Of a DNA stretch of 64,000 nucleotides, positions 62,283 to 64,000 are shown piece by piece. Under the pieces are notes generated by a model. That model was not told where the DNA came from and made no database searches. It saw only the letters and a list, made by a program, of their open reading frames with translations. The first letter of the stretch is position 1; each line of letters starts with the position of its first letter. This DNA is from Nodosilinea sp. FACHB-141 (GTDB taxonomy: Bacteria > Cyanobacteriota > Cyanobacteriia > Phormidesmidales > Phormidesmidaceae): assembly GCF_014696135.1 (NCBI RefSeq), contig NZ_JACJPP010000011.1, positions 744,001 to 808,000 on the forward strand, given 5' to 3'. Made by a program: the position numbers and the translations under genes.

Positions 62283-64000
62283 TTACCAGATCTTCTTTAG
62301 CTTTTTATCTTTGGGAATAATTAGTCTGTGACGCTTGCCTTCGTCTATGTCTCTTTTTTCACTAGCCTCAGGGATGGCAGATGTTTTATTCACTTGAGAA
62401 GTCTGCATAGCCTGAGCTGGCTTATCCTGAGAATAATCAATGCGTTCAGGCAGAAGCTCAGGCAGGCTTGCAGCGTTAGAAGACTTAGTCTTCCGCGCCT
62501 TTCTTAGCTCAACTACTTTTGAATTCTTTTTTCCTTTTTCTCTTAACTTTTTCTGTTCTGAACGCTGCTGCTGTTTTTTATCCTGCTTTCGTTCCTCAAC
62601 CAGCTTTTTGCGTTTGTCTAAAGCTAGTAAGGCATCATAATTTGAATGGCTGCGCTTAGCTTTGTTCTTCTCTTTATTTAGCTGCTCCAATTCGTCCAAA
62701 CTCAAATCCTGCATATCCATGTTGATAGCATGAGCATGACCAATAAATTCCTCATCTAGGCTATAAACAAGCATAGTAAGCACATGGTCGGGATCATAAT
62801 GTAGATTAACGTATTTACCTCTCCACGGCCTTAGCTCCTCACAACGATAACTGTATGTTTTGAAGGTAACAGTTCCGTGTTCTTGGACAGTTACTTGTGC
62901 CTGCTTCATTAAACAAATATCAAGCTCTCGCTCGTCGAGGGGCTCCGGCAGTTTACTGCCCATACCTATGAACCAACGTTCATAGCGGGTAAAGCGCTTA
63001 TCGTCGGGATAAGTTTGATGGTTATAATCGTCACAAAAATAACCTGCTAGTATCTTATCCAGATCATCAATGGTTAAGCAAGCCTCTTTTTCTGCCTTCT
63101 CTATTTGCTCTTTACCGGCCCTGCTGGGTTGATATCCTAGTAATGCCGCTAAGACTTGCGTATTAATCGTCCCAAATAGGCGCTCAACAATTGCTCCTTG
63201 ATTAGGTCTATCTCGCAATTCACACTGGAACCCTAGTTTTTTGCCAATAGCCTTAACATGTTTTGAAGCACTTAAATCTTTACCACCATCCGTAAAGAAA
63301 TATTGTAGGGGAGGACCATAAATATTCCATTCTTTCTCTAACTTATACTCTTTAGGATAGTCTTTAGGAAGACTAGCATGCCTAAGGGCAAGTCCCACTT
63401 CATAAGCCCCTGGCTGCTTATGCCAAAGATGATAGCCGACCAAGCAGCCAGAAAAAGTGTCTACAACTGTGGTTAACCAAGGTCTCCACTGTAGAGTTTT
63501 GCCATCAGTCCCTACAATCCGAATGTCTAACTTTGTGTGATCACACTGAATAATTTGGTTACTGAAATTGGCTCTAATAAATTGACCATTTCGCGTTTCA
63601 ACCACAAGCCAAGAGCCAGAGCCGGGGTTGCGGATTTTCTTTTTCCTTTTTTGTCGTTCGACGAGAGGCTTCAAAATTCGGTAAATAGTTGCTGGGTGCG
63701 GATAGTCACCTTCTTCCTTTCCTAAATCGACTACAGCATGTCTTTGAACCTCACGCACAATGTCAGCAGGTTTGAGCGGATGCTTATCCTTTAGGCTTTT
63801 CTCATACACTTCCGGAATATAGTCCTGCCAATACTCTTCGACCCTATGAGTTCCCTTGTCGGCGCGCTGAACTCCCCCCTCTTCCTGAAGCTTATCTTCA
63901 AAGTACTGATTTAGTAATCGCTCAACTTGGCGAATTGACATCTGAAGCGTTTCTGCTAATTTCTTCTTCCTATCGGACTTTACCTTTGGGTTAGGCGACT
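62283..64000 (-). CDS. tnsB: TnsB, DDE transposase of the CAST, N-terminus beyond window
   Basis: The frame stays open from the stop at 62283 to the right edge (571 residues visible). An internal ATG at 63941 is not the start, because the codons before it continue as SPNPKVKSDRKKKLAETLQ, part of the expected N-terminal HTH region. DDE residues are in IIQCDHTKLDIRIVG, YFFTDGGKDLSASK and GAIVERLFGTINTQ. The NQSI-type region and the Arg/Lys-rich C-terminus ending KKLKKIW, which contacts TnsC in known systems, follow. TnsB binds the transposon ends and joins their 3' strands to target DNA. The second end of the element lies just beyond this gene. Confidence 0.95.
   Translation of the reverse strand, partial: SPNPKVKSDRKKKLAETLQMSIRQVERLLNQYFEDKLQEEGGVQRADKGTHRVEEYWQDYIPEVYEKSLKDKHPLKPADIVREVQRHAVVDLGKEEGDYPHPATIYRILKPLVERQKRKKKIRNPGSGSWLVVETRNGQFIRANFSNQIIQCDHTKLDIRIVGTDGKTLQWRPWLTTVVDTFSGCLVGYHLWHKQPGAYEVGLALRHASLPKDYPKEYKLEKEWNIYGPPLQYFFTDGGKDLSASKHVKAIGKKLGFQCELRDRPNQGAIVERLFGTINTQVLAALLGYQPSRAGKEQIEKAEKEACLTIDDLDKILAGYFCDDYNHQTYPDDKRFTRYERWFIGMGSKLPEPLDERELDICLMKQAQVTVQEHGTVTFKTYSYRCEELRPWRGKYVNLHYDPDHVLTMLVYSLDEEFIGHAHAINMDMQDLSLDELEQLNKEKNKAKRSHSNYDALLALDKRKKLVEERKQDKKQQQRSEQKKLREKGKKNSKVVELRKARKTKSSNAASLPELLPERIDYSQDKPAQAMQTSQVNKTSAIPEASEKRDIDEGKRHRLIIPKDKKLKKIW

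Larger units (their letters stand above)
16298..64000. mobile_element. type V-K CRISPR-associated transposon (CAST), one end outside window
   Basis: The element starts at TGTAC (16298-16302), just after tRNA-Val. It contains, in the known V-K order read from the right, tnsB, tnsC, tniQ, cargo, cas12k, tracrRNA, CRISPR array and homing crRNA. All these are on the minus strand. No tnsA is seen, as expected for V-K. The visible part is 47.7 kb, of which about 41 kb is cargo, large for this class as far as I know it. The five bases before the boundary (TCTGT, 16293-16297) are the expected target-site duplication, but the second copy lies beyond the right edge, so the duplication is unverified. 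Confidence 0.95.

Overview
The window is a piece of a cyanobacterial chromosome. The octamer GCGATCGC (HIP1) recurs throughout, and the prfB, DUF3285, ybeY, dgkA, trpG order with its small single-pass membrane protein is typical of filamentous cyanobacteria. GC content and codon use suggest a Leptolyngbya- or Nodosilinea-like lineage, but this is inference.

Positions 1-16290 are ordinary host chromosome: a cut glycosyltransferase, a DUF309 protein, glmM, a release factor 2 gene with an intact programmed +1 frameshift, ybeY, dgkA, trpG, a Uma2-type nuclease, a CrtI-type desaturase, a Tat-exported metallo-beta-lactamase-fold protein, aminopeptidase P, a YgiB/YgiC-like pair followed by a diiron-like protein, and finally tRNA-Val(UAC).

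From 16298 to beyond the right edge lies one large type V-K CRISPR-associated transposon (CAST), at least 47.7 kb long. Its tRNA-side end starts 60 bp downstream of a GGTA PAM inside the tRNA gene. On the minus strand it carries a delocalised homing crRNA with a 17-nt match to tRNA-Val, a minimal CRISPR array, a tracrRNA and cas12k. The transposition genes tniQ, tnsC and tnsB (cut by the window edge) sit at the far side. The second transposon end is not in view.

The cargo between cas12k and tniQ (about 41 kb) is a defence island. Its frame is a class 1 DISARM system (drmD, drmMI, drmA, drmB, drmC) that has been opened up. Two ASCH-domain genes and an unknown gene lie between drmD and drmMI. 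About 22 kb lies between drmMI and drmA: a CoiA-like zinc-finger protein, a PD-(D/E)XK nuclease, a zinc-ribbon protein, a GNAT enzyme, a membrane-anchored coiled-coil protein between two decayed direct repeats, a ParA-like ATPase with a small partner, an IetAS-like AAA ATPase/subtilase pair, a second GNAT enzyme, a giant exonuclease-RecQ-UvrD fusion coupled to an RNase III, and a RelE-UvrD fusion whose stop overlaps the drmA start. Relics of the drmMI 3' end recur twice downstream of drmMI and mark earlier recombination there.

Next to tniQ are a tyrosine recombinase, a divergent XRE/zinc-ribbon regulator and a perfect 12-7-12 inverted repeat resembling a recombinase core site. V-K elements lack TnsA and form cointegrates, so this may be a built-in resolution module. 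Other notable signals are a perfect 32-bp palindrome between cas12k and a small divergent HTH gene, and a homing repeat that pairs better with the tracrRNA anti-repeat than the array repeats do.
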